In this document: one piece after another, positions 1 to 8,915 of the stretch
Position numbering within the stretch: position 1 is the first letter of the stretch
How the letters are laid out: each line of letters opens with the position of its first letter
NCBI RefSeq assembly: GCF_947497005.1
Contig: NZ_CANMFF010000009.1
Span: 62,001 to 126,000 of the forward strand
From: an uncultured Ruegeria sp.
GTDB lineage: Bacteria > Pseudomonadota > Alphaproteobacteria > Rhodobacterales > Rhodobacteraceae
DNA: 64,000 nt
Direction of reading: 5' to 3'
Position numbers and translations under genes: made by a program
The notes under the pieces: generated by a model
The model's input: only the letters and a program-made list of their open reading frames with translations
What the model was told of the DNA's origin: nothing
Database searches by the model: none

Positions 1-910
1 TCCGGACGTCGCGGATGCGGATGCCTACGGTCCGGACCGATTCCAAAACCTGCTCGGCGCTGGTCTGCGCGCTGCGATATTGCAGCACCAGACTGCCATC
101 GTCACGCAACATGGCCTCGACCCCTTCGGTTGCGGGCAGATCGGAAACGGGGCTGTCAGGAACGATCACCATGGTGCGGCTGTCCATGCGGCCCAGCAGG
201 TTGGCGGTGCTGTCCTGCGCGATCTTTTCGCCATGGTTGATGATGGCGATCTGGTCGCACATTTCCTGTGCTTCTTCCAGATAATGGGTTGTCAGAATGA
301 TGGTAATGCCCTGTTCGTTCAGCTTGCGCACATTGGCCCAGAGCATCTGGCGCAGTTCGATATCGACGCCCGCTGTCGGTTCGTCCAGCACCAGAACCTT
401 GGGATGATGCACCAGCGCCTTGGCCAGCAGCAAACGCCGCCGCATGCCGCCGGACAGGGTGCGGGCATAGGCCTCGGCCTTGTCGCTGAGGCCCACCAGT
501 TCCAGAATCTCATCGCTGCGACGCTGGGCTTTGGGCATGCCATACAGGCCCGCCTGAACCTCGAGCGCGCCGCGCGGGGTGAAGAAGGGATCCAGGTTCA
601 GTTCCTGCGGCATCACGCCGATTGCGGCGCGGGACTGGCGCGGGTGCTGGTCCTGATCGAAGCCCCAGATCGACACGGCCCCGGTGGATTTCACCACCAG
701 ACCGGCCAGAATATTGATCAAGGTCGATTTCCCGGCCCCGTTCGGCCCCAGCAGTCCAAAGACCGAGCCGCGCGGCACGGTCAGATCGATGCCATTCAGC
801 GCCTGCTTCTCAGGCTGACCCTTGCCACCGCGATAGGTCTTGCGCAGCCCTTCGATCCTGATTGCCGCATCGCTCATGTGGCTCTTGCCCCCGGTTTGCT
901 CATCGCTCAT
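1..910 (-). CDS. ABC-2 type exporter ATP-binding protein, YadG-like (3' end cut by window)
   Basis: Read from ATG at 910 the frame stays open for 303 codons to the window edge, so the stop codon lies just outside. The protein has a complete ABC ATPase core: Walker A (GPNGAGKS, about residue 50), signature LSGGMRRR, Walker B VLVLDEPTAGVD and the switch region ILTTHYLEEA. The short 300-residue form with a C-terminal tail after the ATPase is typical of ATPases that pair with an ABC-2 permease in drug, polysaccharide or unknown-substrate export (E. coli YadG is about this size). The permease partner is expected beyond position 1. A second in-frame ATG at residue 12 is an alternative start. Substrate unknown. 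Confidence 0.88.
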   Translation of the reverse strand, partial: MSDEQTGGKSHMSDAAIRIEGLRKTYRGGKGQPEKQALNGIDLTVPRGSVFGLLGPNGAGKSTLINILAGLVVKSTGAVSIWGFDQDQHPRQSRAAIGVMPQELNLDPFFTPRGALEVQAGLYGMPKAQRRSDEILELVGLSDKAEAYARTLSGGMRRRLLLAKALVHHPKVLVLDEPTAGVDIELRQMLWANVRKLNEQGITIILTTHYLEEAQEMCDQIAIINHGEKIAQDSTANLLGRMDSRTMVIVPDSPVSDLPATEGVEAMLRDDGSLVLQYRSAQTSAEQVLESVRTVGIRIRDVR

Positions 911-964
911 AAACGCACCTAATACATGCCCGCGAGGCCGACAACCAAAGAAGGATCGCCAGCC

Positions 965-1141
965 GTGACCATCGAAGCGCCGGAAACCAAGATCGTCGAA
1001 ACCGCCCGTGTCGCCTGTGACGGCGGCGAAGGCGCATTGGGCCATCCGCGCGTCTGGCTGCAAATCCCTGAGGACACAGGTTGGGTCGAGTGTCCCTATT
1101 GCGACTGCAAGTATGTTCTGAAGGGCACAGAGCAGGGCTGA
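965..1141 (+). CDS. Zinc-finger (zf-CHCC) small protein
   Basis: A 58-residue protein with the CHCC zinc-binding pattern: one Cys near residue 14, GHPRVWLQI, then [11 protein letters not shown]. This is the domain found in the NDUFS6 subunit of complex I and in free-standing small alphaproteobacterial proteins. The start is the GTG at 965, because AAGAAGGA sits 9 nt upstream; an in-frame ATG at 926 would add 13 residues but has no ribosome-binding site. It is divergent from the ABC ATPase, with only 54 nt between the two starts. A role in complex I assembly is plausible from the family only. Confidence 0.8.
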   Translation: MTIEAPETKIVETARVACDGGEGALGHPRVWLQIPEDTGWVECPYCDCKYVLKGTEQG

Positions 1142-1223
1142 TTGCCTTCTCAATCAGGTTTCGCCCAAATTTCACCGCGATTTTGATGGAAGTGCTTTGG
1201 CGCAGCCATCCTAGGTGAGTGTG

Positions 1224-1694
1224 ATGACCGACATTCCAGTCACAGACAATGCTAACCCGGTTTTCGGTTGGGTCGGGTTTTGCATCGCTTCTTTAGCGTT
1301 ATTTGCCGCTTTGCTTGCATTTTGGGCGGGCCCGTTTGCACCTCAGCAATCCACGGGCGTGTCGCTGGGTGAACTGGCTGCCGAGATTGGCAAATCGACG
1401 CTTCGGGCCGCGGCAGGTATGGAGCAACCCGCGCCTGTTGCCCACGCCCGTGATCTGGATGATTTCCTGCGGATCGGTGTCGCCATGATGGGCGGGCTGG
1501 CCATCGTCATCTCGGTCATTGGAATCCTGCGTCACGAAAAGCGGCGTCCGGCCGTTGCCGGAATGGTCATTGGCACGGGTGCGATACTGTTCCAGTTCTT
1601 CGCTTTTGCGTTTTTCGCTTTCCTCGGTGTGCTGGTCATTATGGCATTTCTACATAGTTTCTCAGACTTCTTTACCGGTCTATTTGGTGGTTAA
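1224..1694 (+). CDS. Hypothetical membrane protein, three predicted TM segments
   Basis: I do not recognise this 156-residue protein. Hydrophobic stretches lie near residues 15-37, 83-104 and 112-146, the last one rich in Phe and probably one long or two short helices. The segment between the first two is soluble and mildly acidic. AGGTGAG lies just upstream of ATG 1224; GTG codons at 1215 and 1221 are alternatives. No catalytic motif is visible. The neighbours (zinc finger upstream, secreted protein convergent downstream) do not suggest a function. Confidence 0.65.
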   Translation: MTDIPVTDNANPVFGWVGFCIASLALFAALLAFWAGPFAPQQSTGVSLGELAAEIGKSTLRAAAGMEQPAPVAHARDLDDFLRIGVAMMGGLAIVISVIGILRHEKRRPAVAGMVIGTGAILFQFFAFAFFAFLGVLVIMAFLHSFSDFFTGLFGG

Positions 1695-1725
1695 CTGAGA
1701 TGGGCCTGCCGCCTATGAACAGTCT

Positions 1726-2217
1726 CTAACTAACAGGTTTTGAGGCGGTTTTGCACATTTCCGTGGTGTTAATATCGCCATATTCATTGCGCAGAAACTG
1801 TTCGACATTAAAGCCGGTCCATACGCGGAACGGTTCTCCATCGCTCAGAACACCGAGCCCGGTTGCGGTACCGGTCTCTGGATGTTGATAGGTGAAAAAG
1901 GCCCGCCCTGTGAGGGCATTGTCACAAGTTATATTGGCTTCACCCAAACCGAATGATCCTTTCGATAGCCATTCGCCGAAACATGCAAAGTTAGCACTGC
2001 TTTGACCTGCAAAAGTCCCTGAACTCCATCCAATGGCCCGGCCAATGAAATAGATGCCGTCTTGGCCCAGACAAGCAAGGATCGGTACGCAATTCGCACT
2101 GTTTGATTGGTCGGGTACACAATCTGTTGGCAGTTTGGGGCCGGAATATGCCGGTGCGGCTACAACAATGATTGCGGTCACAAGCGGGATCGCAGATAAA
2201 AAGCGCTGAATGAACAT
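1726..2217 (-). CDS. Hypothetical secreted protein, cysteine-containing
   Basis: A 163-residue protein starting at ATG 2217 with a clear Sec signal peptide (MFIQRFLSAIPLVTAIIVVA, then APAYS) and likely cleavage near residue 25. The mature part has six cysteines (CVPD, NCVPILACLG, FACFGEW, ITCDN, EMCK), consistent with disulfides in the periplasm. No family recognised. The open frame continues far upstream, but that part is antisense to polA; the signal peptide fixes the start. It is divergent from polA with 27 nt between start codons, so the two promoters must overlap or lie inside the genes. Confidence 0.65.
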   Translation of the reverse strand: MFIQRFLSAIPLVTAIIVVAAPAYSGPKLPTDCVPDQSNSANCVPILACLGQDGIYFIGRAIGWSSGTFAGQSSANFACFGEWLSKGSFGLGEANITCDNALTGRAFFTYQHPETGTATGLGVLSDGEPFRVWTGFNVEQFLRNEYGDINTTEMCKTASKPVS

Positions 2218-2244
2218 GATCAGCACTTTAAGGGGCGCGACACC

Positions 2245-5046
2245 ATGAGCAAGAGTGAATTCGGTAAAGGGTGTCACTTGCATCTGATCGACGGGTCGGC
2301 CTTTATTTTCCGAGCTTATCACGCATTGCCGCCTTTGACGCGCAAGACGGATGGTTTGCCGATTGGGGCCGTGTCCGGCTTTTGCAACATGCTGCAGAAA
2401 TATGTCGAGGATAATGCCGGACCGGATGCGCCGACCCATGTGGCGGTGATCTTTGACAAGGGCTCGCACACCTTCCGCAACGATCTGTATGATCTGTACA
2501 AGGCCAATCGCGAGGCGATGCCCGAGGATCTGCGCCCGCAGATGCCGCTGACGCGCGAGGCGACCAAGGCGTTCAACATCGCCTGCAAGGAACTGGAAGG
2601 CTATGAGGCCGACGACATCATCGCCACTCTCGCTGTGCAAGCGCGCGAGGCGGGCGGGCGTGTGACTATTGTGAGTTCCGACAAGGATCTGATGCAGTTG
2701 GTCGGCGGCGGTGTAGAAATGCTGGATGCGATGAAAAACAAGCGCATCGACCGGGATGGGGTAATTGAGAAATTTGGTGTTGGCCCCGAGCGCGTTGTAG
2801 ATGTGCAGGCGCTGGCTGGGGATTCCGTGGACAACGTGCCCGGCGCTCCGGGCATCGGGATCAAGACGGCGGCCCTTTTGATCAATGAATACGGTGATCT
2901 GGAAACGTTGCTGGACCGTGCGGAAGAGATCAAGCAACCCAAACGCCGCCAAACCCTGATTGAAAAGCGTGACCAGATCGAGTTGTCGAAGAAGCTGGTC
3001 CAACTGGACGAGAGCACGCCGCTGGACTTCACTTTGGACGATCTGGAAGTGAAGGACCCCGATCCCGAAACCTTGCTGGGTTTTCTGGCGGATATGGAGT
3101 TCCGCACTCTGACCAAGCGGATCGCCGAAAAGCTGGGGGCCGAGGCTCCGGTGATCGCCGATGCGCCCGCGCTTGTCGAGGAAGCGCAGGCCGAGGAAAT
3201 CCCATTCGACGCGGCGAACTATGAATGCGTGCGAGATGCCGCCGCGTTGCAGAAGTGGATCGACCAGGCCTATGAGCGCGGCTGGGTCGCGGTGGACACC
3301 GAGACCACCGGTCTGAATGAAATGATCGCCGATCTGGTCGGGATTTCGCTGTGCGTTGAGCCGGGTGAAGCCTGCTATATCCCGCTGATCCATCGTGAAA
3401 GCGCGACGGATGATCTGTTTGGAACCGATGCGCTGGCCGAAGGGCAGATCCCGCTGGATGAAGCTCTGACATTGTTGAAACCGATGTTCGAGGACCCGTC
3501 GATCCTGAAGATCGGACAGAACATGAAATACGATGCCAAGATGTTTAAGCGCTATGGTGTGGATGTGGCTCCGGTCGACGACACGATGCTGATGTCCTAT
3601 GCCATGCACGGCGGCGAGCATGGGCACGGGATGGACACACTGTCCGAGCGATATCTGAGCCATACACCGATCCCGATCAAACCACTGTTGGGCGCGGGCA
3701 AGTCTGCGATTACTTTTGACAAGGTACCGATTGATGAGGCCACAGCCTATGCGGCCGAGGATGCGGACATAACGCTGCGCCTTTGGAAACTGTTCAAACC
3801 GCAATTGCATCAGGTGCAGGTGACGACGGTCTATGAGACGCTTGAACGACCTCTGGTTCCGGTTTTGACCGAGATGGAGATGCATGGCATTAAGGTCGAC
3901 CGTGATGTGTTATCGCGCATGTCCAACGCCTTTGCACAAAAAATGGCTGGGTTAGAGGCTGAAATCCACGAATTGGCCGATGAGAATTTCAACGTCGGCT
4001 CGCCCGCCCAGTTGGGCGAGATCCTGTTCGACAAAATGGGTCTGGAAGGCGGCAAGAAGGGTAAAACCGGAAAGTACTCGACCGGCGCGGATATTCTTGA
4101 GGACCTTGCGACCGAGCATGAATTGCCGCGCCGGGTGCTGGACTGGCGGCAGCTGTCCAAGCTGAAATCTACCTACACGGACGCGCTGCAGACCCATATC
4201 AACCTCGATACAGGCCGGGTGCATACGTCTTATTCGATCACGGGTGCGAACACAGGGCGTCTGGCCTCGACCGACCCGAACCTGCAGAACATTCCGGTGC
4301 GCACCGAGGAAGGCCGCCGCATCCGCGAAGCGTTTATCGCTGAGCCGGGCAATGTACTCGTCAGCCTCGACTACAGCCAGATCGAGTTGCGAATTCTGGC
4401 CCATATCGCCGGGATTGACACCTTGAAGCAGGCATTCTCGGACGGGCTGGATATTCACGCAATGACGGCGTCCGAGATGTTCGATGTGCCGCTGGACGAG
4501 ATGACGCCGGACATCCGGCGGCAGGCCAAGGCGATCAACTTTGGTGTGATCTACGGTATTTCGGGCTTTGGTCTGGCACGGAACCTACGCATTCCGCGGG
4601 CCGAAGCGCAGGGCTTTATCGACCGCTATTTTGAACGCTTCCCGGGTATTCGCAGATACATGGACGACACGGTCGCCTTTGCCAAAGAGCATGGTTATGT
4701 ACAAACCCTGTTCGGGCGCAAGATTCACACGCCCGAGATCAATGCAAAGGGTCCGCATGCCGGATTCTCACGCCGGGCGGCGATCAACGCTCCGATTCAG
4801 GGTACGGCGGCGGATGTGATCCGGCGGGCGATGGTGCGGATGCCGGATGCGATCAACGGGTTGCCTGCCAAAATGCTGTTGCAGGTGCATGACGAATTAC
4901 TGTTCGAAGTGGCCGAAGACGCAGTGGACCAGCTTGTTGGTGTTGCACGCGACGTAATGGAGGGTGCCTCGGACCCGGCGGTGAAACTGGATGTGAAGCT
5001 GGTTGTGGATGCCGGGCAAGGCGCGAACTGGGCCGAAGCGCACTAG
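2245..5046 (+). CDS. polA: DNA polymerase I
   Basis: A full-length 933-residue PolA. The N-terminal 5'-3' exonuclease/FEN domain spans about residues 10-290 (LIDGSAFIFRAYHALPP at the start, YEADDIIATLA, and helix-hairpin-helix VPGAPGIGIKTA). The 3'-5' proofreading domain keeps its catalytic DTETTG at about residue 351, so proofreading is likely active. Polymerase motif A DYSQIELR is near residue 709, motif B RRQAKAINFGVIYG near 758 and motif C QVHDE near 880. It fills Okazaki gaps and completes excision repair. The ATG at 2245 follows a weak AGGGGCG. It is monocistronic here and convergent with the DUF2798 gene. Confidence 0.98.
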   Translation: MSKSEFGKGCHLHLIDGSAFIFRAYHALPPLTRKTDGLPIGAVSGFCNMLQKYVEDNAGPDAPTHVAVIFDKGSHTFRNDLYDLYKANREAMPEDLRPQMPLTREATKAFNIACKELEGYEADDIIATLAVQAREAGGRVTIVSSDKDLMQLVGGGVEMLDAMKNKRIDRDGVIEKFGVGPERVVDVQALAGDSVDNVPGAPGIGIKTAALLINEYGDLETLLDRAEEIKQPKRRQTLIEKRDQIELSKKLVQLDESTPLDFTLDDLEVKDPDPETLLGFLADMEFRTLTKRIAEKLGAEAPVIADAPALVEEAQAEEIPFDAANYECVRDAAALQKWIDQAYERGWVAVDTETTGLNEMIADLVGISLCVEPGEACYIPLIHRESATDDLFGTDALAEGQIPLDEALTLLKPMFEDPSILKIGQNMKYDAKMFKRYGVDVAPVDDTMLMSYAMHGGEHGHGMDTLSERYLSHTPIPIKPLLGAGKSAITFDKVPIDEATAYAAEDADITLRLWKLFKPQLHQVQVTTVYETLERPLVPVLTEMEMHGIKVDRDVLSRMSNAFAQKMAGLEAEIHELADENFNVGSPAQLGEILFDKMGLEGGKKGKTGKYSTGADILEDLATEHELPRRVLDWRQLSKLKSTYTDALQTHINLDTGRVHTSYSITGANTGRLASTDPNLQNIPVRTEEGRRIREAFIAEPGNVLVSLDYSQIELRILAHIAGIDTLKQAFSDGLDIHAMTASEMFDVPLDEMTPDIRRQAKAINFGVIYGISGFGLARNLRIPRAEAQGFIDRYFERFPGIRRYMDDTVAFAKEHGYVQTLFGRKIHTPEINAKGPHAGFSRRAAINAPIQGTAADVIRRAMVRMPDAINGLPAKMLLQVHDELLFEVAEDAVDQLVGVARDVMEGASDPAVKLDVKLVVDAGQGANWAEAH

Positions 5047-5061
5047 CAACGCTGCTCATCA

Positions 5062-5074
5062 GGCCCAACGGGCC
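5062..5074. terminator. Short GC hairpin between convergent polA and DUF2798 gene
   Basis: GGCCC-AAC-GGGCC forms a 5-bp stem with a 3-nt loop in the 42-nt gap between two convergent stop codons. There is no T-tract on either strand, so this is only a weak candidate for a bidirectional terminator. Confidence 0.3.
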
Positions 5075-5088
5075 CTCTTCGCAGCGGG

Positions 5089-5319
5089 TCAGTCCCGAGG
5101 CCTGACCCATCCCTCAACCATACGTTTGACCGAAGGGCCAAGGGTCAGGATGACAGTGAAGGCGATGGGCCAGCAAAAGGCCCAGGACGCCATCCAGTCA
5201 CCAAGCGTGCCGGGACCGAACCCCACTGCCTTGACCGTGGCGATGCCGGTGACGATGCAGGACATCAGACCGGACATGATCAGGCCAAAGACGGCATGGG
5301 CAAAGCGGGCAGGGATCAT
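5089..5319 (-). CDS. DUF2798 family small membrane protein
   Basis: A 76-residue protein from ATG 5319 with two predicted TM helices (about residues 6-28 and 40-62). The pattern MIPARFAHAVFGLIMSGLMS, then SCIVTGIAT and a W..W/AF second helix, matches DUF2798 proteins. The start is chosen because AAGGA precedes ATG 5319 by 9 nt; an upstream in-frame ATG at 5361 would add 14 hydrophilic residues before the first helix and lacks a site. Function of the family is unknown. Confidence 0.72.
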   Translation of the reverse strand: MIPARFAHAVFGLIMSGLMSCIVTGIATVKAVGFGPGTLGDWMASWAFCWPIAFTVILTLGPSVKRMVEGWVRPRD

Positions 5320-5394
5320 TTCGGATATCCTTGAAGGCGCGTTTTCCAAGATGTGCGTCATTTGGGCGGCGAATTCCAGCCCGGGGATCAGTCG

Positions 5395-6150
5395 CTAAAG
5401 CTGCATCCATGCCAAAGTCGCAGCCGTTCGCGTGATTGAAGGCGTGTATTCAGCACTGACCCAACCGGTATAGCCGGCGTCGTCCATCGCCGCGAACAGG
5501 GTCGCGAAATCCGTGGGCCCGCGCCCTGGTTCAGATCGGTCCGGGGCGGCCCCAATCTGGGCGTGAATTACCTTTGGGTGAAATCGCGCCCAGACGGCCA
5601 GCGCGTCACCGTGGATCATATGCGCGTGAAAACTGTCATATTGCAGACCGACATTCGGGCGGTCCACGCGGCTCAGCACCTCGGCCGCCAGATCATAGTC
5701 GTTCAGGAAATACCCGGGCTGGGATATCGGGTTGAGCGGTTCGATCGTAAACACTTGCTGCGGCGCGAAATCGGCGGCCCATTGCAGATTGCGCACGAAG
5801 CTGTCCATGGCAGCCGCCCCGTCAGCGTATCCCGACATGATATGGATAAGGCCGGGCCGAAGCACATCGGCATAACGCAAAACGCGTCGGATATCGGATT
5901 GAAACCGCGCCTTACCGCCCGGGACGGCGGCATAACCCGGTGTACCGCCAGTATAGTTTGGCAGGGGTGCGTTGATCAGCACCAACTCCAACCCGTTTGC
6001 CAGCAAGGCACGGCGAGTCTCTGTCGCGGCGATGTCATAGGGAAATAATACCTCGACGGCGGTGAATCCTGCATCGGCGGCGGCTTGAAACCGGTCGAGA
6101 TAGGGCAGTTCGTTAAAGAGCAGCGAGAGGTTGGCGGCAAATCGGGGCAT
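5395..6150 (-). CDS. Hydroxypyruvate isomerase-like TIM-barrel protein
   Basis: A 251-residue AP-endonuclease-2-type TIM barrel. The start MPRFAANLSLLFNELPYLDR and the strands GFTAVEVLFPYD, LVLINAPLPNY, FTIEPLNP, VGLQYDSFHA and HAQIG follow hydroxypyruvate isomerase (Hyi/OtnI group), including metal-ligand Glu and Asp/His positions at strand ends. The likely reaction is hydroxypyruvate to tartronate semialdehyde or a related ketose isomerisation. The length fits the family (about 258). The frame is open further upstream, but that part is antisense to the EamA gene. No glyoxylate-pathway partner is adjacent, so the exact substrate is uncertain. Confidence 0.83.
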   Translation of the reverse strand: MPRFAANLSLLFNELPYLDRFQAAADAGFTAVEVLFPYDIAATETRRALLANGLELVLINAPLPNYTGGTPGYAAVPGGKARFQSDIRRVLRYADVLRPGLIHIMSGYADGAAAMDSFVRNLQWAADFAPQQVFTIEPLNPISQPGYFLNDYDLAAEVLSRVDRPNVGLQYDSFHAHMIHGDALAVWARFHPKVIHAQIGAAPDRSEPGRGPTDFATLFAAMDDAGYTGWVSAEYTPSITRTAATLAWMQL

Positions 6151-6322
6151 GAGTGGTCTGCGGTAATGACAATGCGACCCTAACGGGCATGTGAAACGCT
6201 GGGAAGAGACCGAAAACGACAATCTGTCGAAAATCGACCAGATCACGCCCATCAAATCGAAGAGCTTCTGGTGGTAACAGCGAATCATTTCTCGCGCTAC
6301 ATCAACAGAAGGTTTGAACCCA

Positions 6323-7285
6323 ATGGCCATGAGCCCGGACCCGGCACGCCGGGCATCACGCTCTTTGTCTGCTGGCCGCCAGTCGGCCCTGTCCGGCAAT
6401 GGATTGGCGGTGGCGTCGATGATAACCTGGGCCGCGGGTTTCCCGGCCGCTGAGATTTTGTTGCTAAGCTGGCCCCCTGTGGCCGTGTTGACGGCGCGTC
6501 TGGCATTGGCAGTGGCTGTGATGGCACCGATCTGGTTCATCCTCGACGGACCCGGCCGCGTGCTGAAGGCCAGGTGGGGTCGGGCGATGGTGATTGGCGG
6601 ATTGGGCTTTGGGATCAGCATGTTCCTTATGATCCTTGCACAAAAGCTGACAGATCCGGTGACCGTCGCCATTATCGCATCCTGCGCGCCGCTGATGGCC
6701 ACACTGCTGGAGCTTGCTGCAGGCACACGGCGGCTGACGTGGAGCTTTGCTCTGGGCGTTGGCGTGTCGATTGTGGGTGGTTTGATAGCAACCAGCGCTG
6801 GCGCGCCCGCGCAGTTGGGGTTAGGCGCGGTTTTCGCGATCACCTCGATTGCGCTGTTTTGCTGGGCGAGCATGGCAACGGCGCGGGATTTCCCCGAGCT
6901 CAGTCCGATTGGTCGCACCACGATCACCTTTACTGGTGGTCTATTGATGGCAGGCGTTCTGAGCTTTGGTGCTGCACAGATGGGTATGGGTGTACTGCCG
7001 CGTGCGACCATTGATGGTCAACAAATCGGGATGCTCGCGATCTACGCGCTGGTTGCCATGGGCCTCAGCCAGGTTTTGTTCATCACCTCGGTCGGCAAGC
7101 TGGGCGTGGCATTGGCCTCGTTTCACATCAACATCGCGCCATTCTATGTGATGCTGATCATGCTGATGCTGGGGGATGAGTGGAACTGGACCCGCGCGCT
7201 GGGCGCGGGGGTGGTTGCTCTGGCTGTCGTGTTGGCGCAGGATCGAGCGCCCGGATCAGCCCAGGGATCAGCTAAGCTCGGCTGA
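6323..7285 (+). CDS. EamA/DMT family permease
   Basis: A 320-residue protein with about ten hydrophobic helices in two EamA halves, as in drug/metabolite transporters: first half from about residue 25 (GLAVASMITWAAGFPAAE), second from about residue 165. Start ATG 6323 has AGAAGG 10 nt upstream; a TTG at 6314 overlaps that site and is rejected. The N-terminal 20 residues are polar. It probably exports or imports a small metabolite; the substrate cannot be predicted. It overlaps the 3' end of the convergent DUF1285 gene by 18 nt. Confidence 0.85.
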   Translation: MAMSPDPARRASRSLSAGRQSALSGNGLAVASMITWAAGFPAAEILLLSWPPVAVLTARLALAVAVMAPIWFILDGPGRVLKARWGRAMVIGGLGFGISMFLMILAQKLTDPVTVAIIASCAPLMATLLELAAGTRRLTWSFALGVGVSIVGGLIATSAGAPAQLGLGAVFAITSIALFCWASMATARDFPELSPIGRTTITFTGGLLMAGVLSFGAAQMGMGVLPRATIDGQQIGMLAIYALVAMGLSQVLFITSVGKLGVALASFHINIAPFYVMLIMLMLGDEWNWTRALGAGVVALAVVLAQDRAPGSAQGSAKLG

Positions 7286-7855
7286 GGGGATCAGCGCAAA
7301 GAACTGACCGCCAGACCACACGCCGAACCAATCATCATGGTGGGTGCCAATATCGACGAGGCGATAGAAGCTTTTGCGATCTATGCGCGCTTCGAGGTTG
7401 GCGCGGATCAATATGTAGGGTGAGGGTTCATCCGTTTCGGGGTCGATGACAATCCTGATTGGATGATCAGCTCCGGCAACGGCGCTGTCGCCGACATGGG
7501 TTGTGAATGTCAGGGACTGGGCCTTTCCATCTCCGTCCCGGTCGAAGTCCAGGGCCACAAACGGCACGTCCTCGACGGTGATTCCCACCTTTTCAACCGG
7601 CGTGACGAGGTAGTATTTTCCATCTTCTTTCTTAAGAATTGAGGAAAAAAGCCTCACCAGCTCGAAACGGTTGATGGGGGAACCTAAATAACTCCAGGTA
7701 CCATCTTTTGCGATCCTGATGTCCAGATCGCCGCAAAACGGAGGATTCCAGAGGTGAACGGGCGGTAAACCCTTGGTTTTGGTCGCTTTGACCGAGGCCA
7801 CCAGACTATCTGGCGACGGTTTCACAGGTTTTTGTCCGCTCATTGCTTTTGCCAT
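7268..7855 (-). CDS. DUF1285 domain protein
   Basis: A 195-residue soluble protein. The stretch PPVHLWNPPFCGDLDIRI, then GTWSYLGSPINR, LVRLFSSILKKEDG and YYLVTPVEKVGI is the hallmark of DUF1285. Such genes often sit beside a MoxR-type ATPase in Alphaproteobacteria, as here (divergent, starts 53 nt apart). No enzyme motif is visible. ATG 7855 has GAGAGG immediately upstream with very short spacing; the ATG at codon 5 is an alternative start. Confidence 0.85.
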   Translation of the reverse strand: MAKAMSGQKPVKPSPDSLVASVKATKTKGLPPVHLWNPPFCGDLDIRIAKDGTWSYLGSPINRFELVRLFSSILKKEDGKYYLVTPVEKVGITVEDVPFVALDFDRDGDGKAQSLTFTTHVGDSAVAGADHPIRIVIDPETDEPSPYILIRANLEARIDRKSFYRLVDIGTHHDDWFGVWSGGQFFALIPSAELS

Positions 7856-7907
7856 TTCCTCTCAGCGCGATACACTTCAATCATATTCGTCCACGGAAGG
7901 GAAAGTC

Positions 7908-8915
7908 ATGTCCGAACCTGCCGACCTCGTAGCCGAGATCGAAGCGCTGGAAAACAAGCTGCAAGAGGCCAAGGCCTCGATCACCCGCCGCTTCATCGGG
8001 CAGGAGAGGGTCGTGGACCTGACCTTGACCGCGCTATTGTGCGGCGGCCATGCACTGCTGATCGGTCTACCGGGTCTGGGCAAGACGCGTCTGGTCGAGA
8101 CCCTGTCAACAGTGATGGGATTGCATGGCAACCGCATTCAGTTCACACCTGATTTGATGCCTGCTGACATTCTTGGCTCTGAAGTATTGGACACTGCAGA
8201 CGATGGCAGCCGCCATTTCCGGTTCATTCCCGGTCCCATCTTCTGCCAGTTGCTGATGGCGGACGAGATCAACCGGGCAAGCCCGCGGACACAGTCAGCA
8301 CTGCTGCAGGCCATGCAAGAGCGAACAGTGACCGTGGCCGGCGAAGACCGGTCGTTGGGCACGCCGTTTCATGTGTTGGCCACGCAAAACCCGATTGAAC
8401 AGGAAGGTACCTATCCGCTGCCCGAAGCTCAGCTTGACCGTTTTCTGGTGCAGATCGATGTTGAATACCCCGACCGTCAGACCGAACGGGATATTTTGCT
8501 GGCCACGACCGGCGTTGAAGAAGACGAAGCACATCAGATTTTCAGCAAGGAAGAGCTGCTGGCAGCGCAGGTCCTGTTGCGCCGGATGCCAGTTGGGGAT
8601 TCCGTCGTTGAACTGATCCTTGATCTGGTACGAGCCTTCCGCCCCGAAGAAACTGGTGTATCCGAACGGGTTACCGAAACTGTCGCGTGGGGGCCGGGCC
8701 CCCGTGCAGCGCAGGCGCTTATGATGACAGTGCGGGCGCGTGCGATGTTGCAAGGACGTCTGGCACCCAATGCCGAGGATGTTCTGGATATGGCACGCCC
8801 GGTACTCAGCCACAGGATGGCGCTGAACTTTGCGGCGCGAGCCCGCGGTGACAGCCTTGCACAGCTGATCGAGTCGACAGCAGTTGGGCTGATCCGGACT
8901 GAGGCAGCGGCGTGA
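7908..8915 (+). CDS. MoxR-family AAA+ ATPase
   Basis: A 335-residue AAA+ protein of the MoxR class. Walker A is GLPGLGKT (about residue 57), Walker B LMADEINRA, sensor 1 VLATQNPIEQEGTYPLPEAQ, with the AAA lid at the C-terminus. MoxR proteins act as chaperones that load or activate von Willebrand factor-type partners. ATG 7908 is preceded by GGAAGGGAAAG. First gene of a four-gene operon with 4-nt overlaps (MoxR, DUF58, BatA-like, large membrane protein), the standard arrangement in Alphaproteobacteria. Confidence 0.95.
   Translation: MSEPADLVAEIEALENKLQEAKASITRRFIGQERVVDLTLTALLCGGHALLIGLPGLGKTRLVETLSTVMGLHGNRIQFTPDLMPADILGSEVLDTADDGSRHFRFIPGPIFCQLLMADEINRASPRTQSALLQAMQERTVTVAGEDRSLGTPFHVLATQNPIEQEGTYPLPEAQLDRFLVQIDVEYPDRQTERDILLATTGVEEDEAHQIFSKEELLAAQVLLRRMPVGDSVVELILDLVRAFRPEETGVSERVTETVAWGPGPRAAQALMMTVRARAMLQGRLAPNAEDVLDMARPVLSHRMALNFAARARGDSLAQLIESTAVGLIRTEAAA

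Noticed and set aside
80..922. 280-residue plus-strand frame
   Set aside because: It runs antisense through the ABC ATPase motifs (Walker A, signature, Walker B) and has the His/Gln-rich look of a shadow frame.
1726..3885. 719-residue minus-strand frame
   Set aside because: About 550 residues are antisense to polA with no domain. Only the C-terminal 163 residues, which start with a signal peptide at 2217, are kept.
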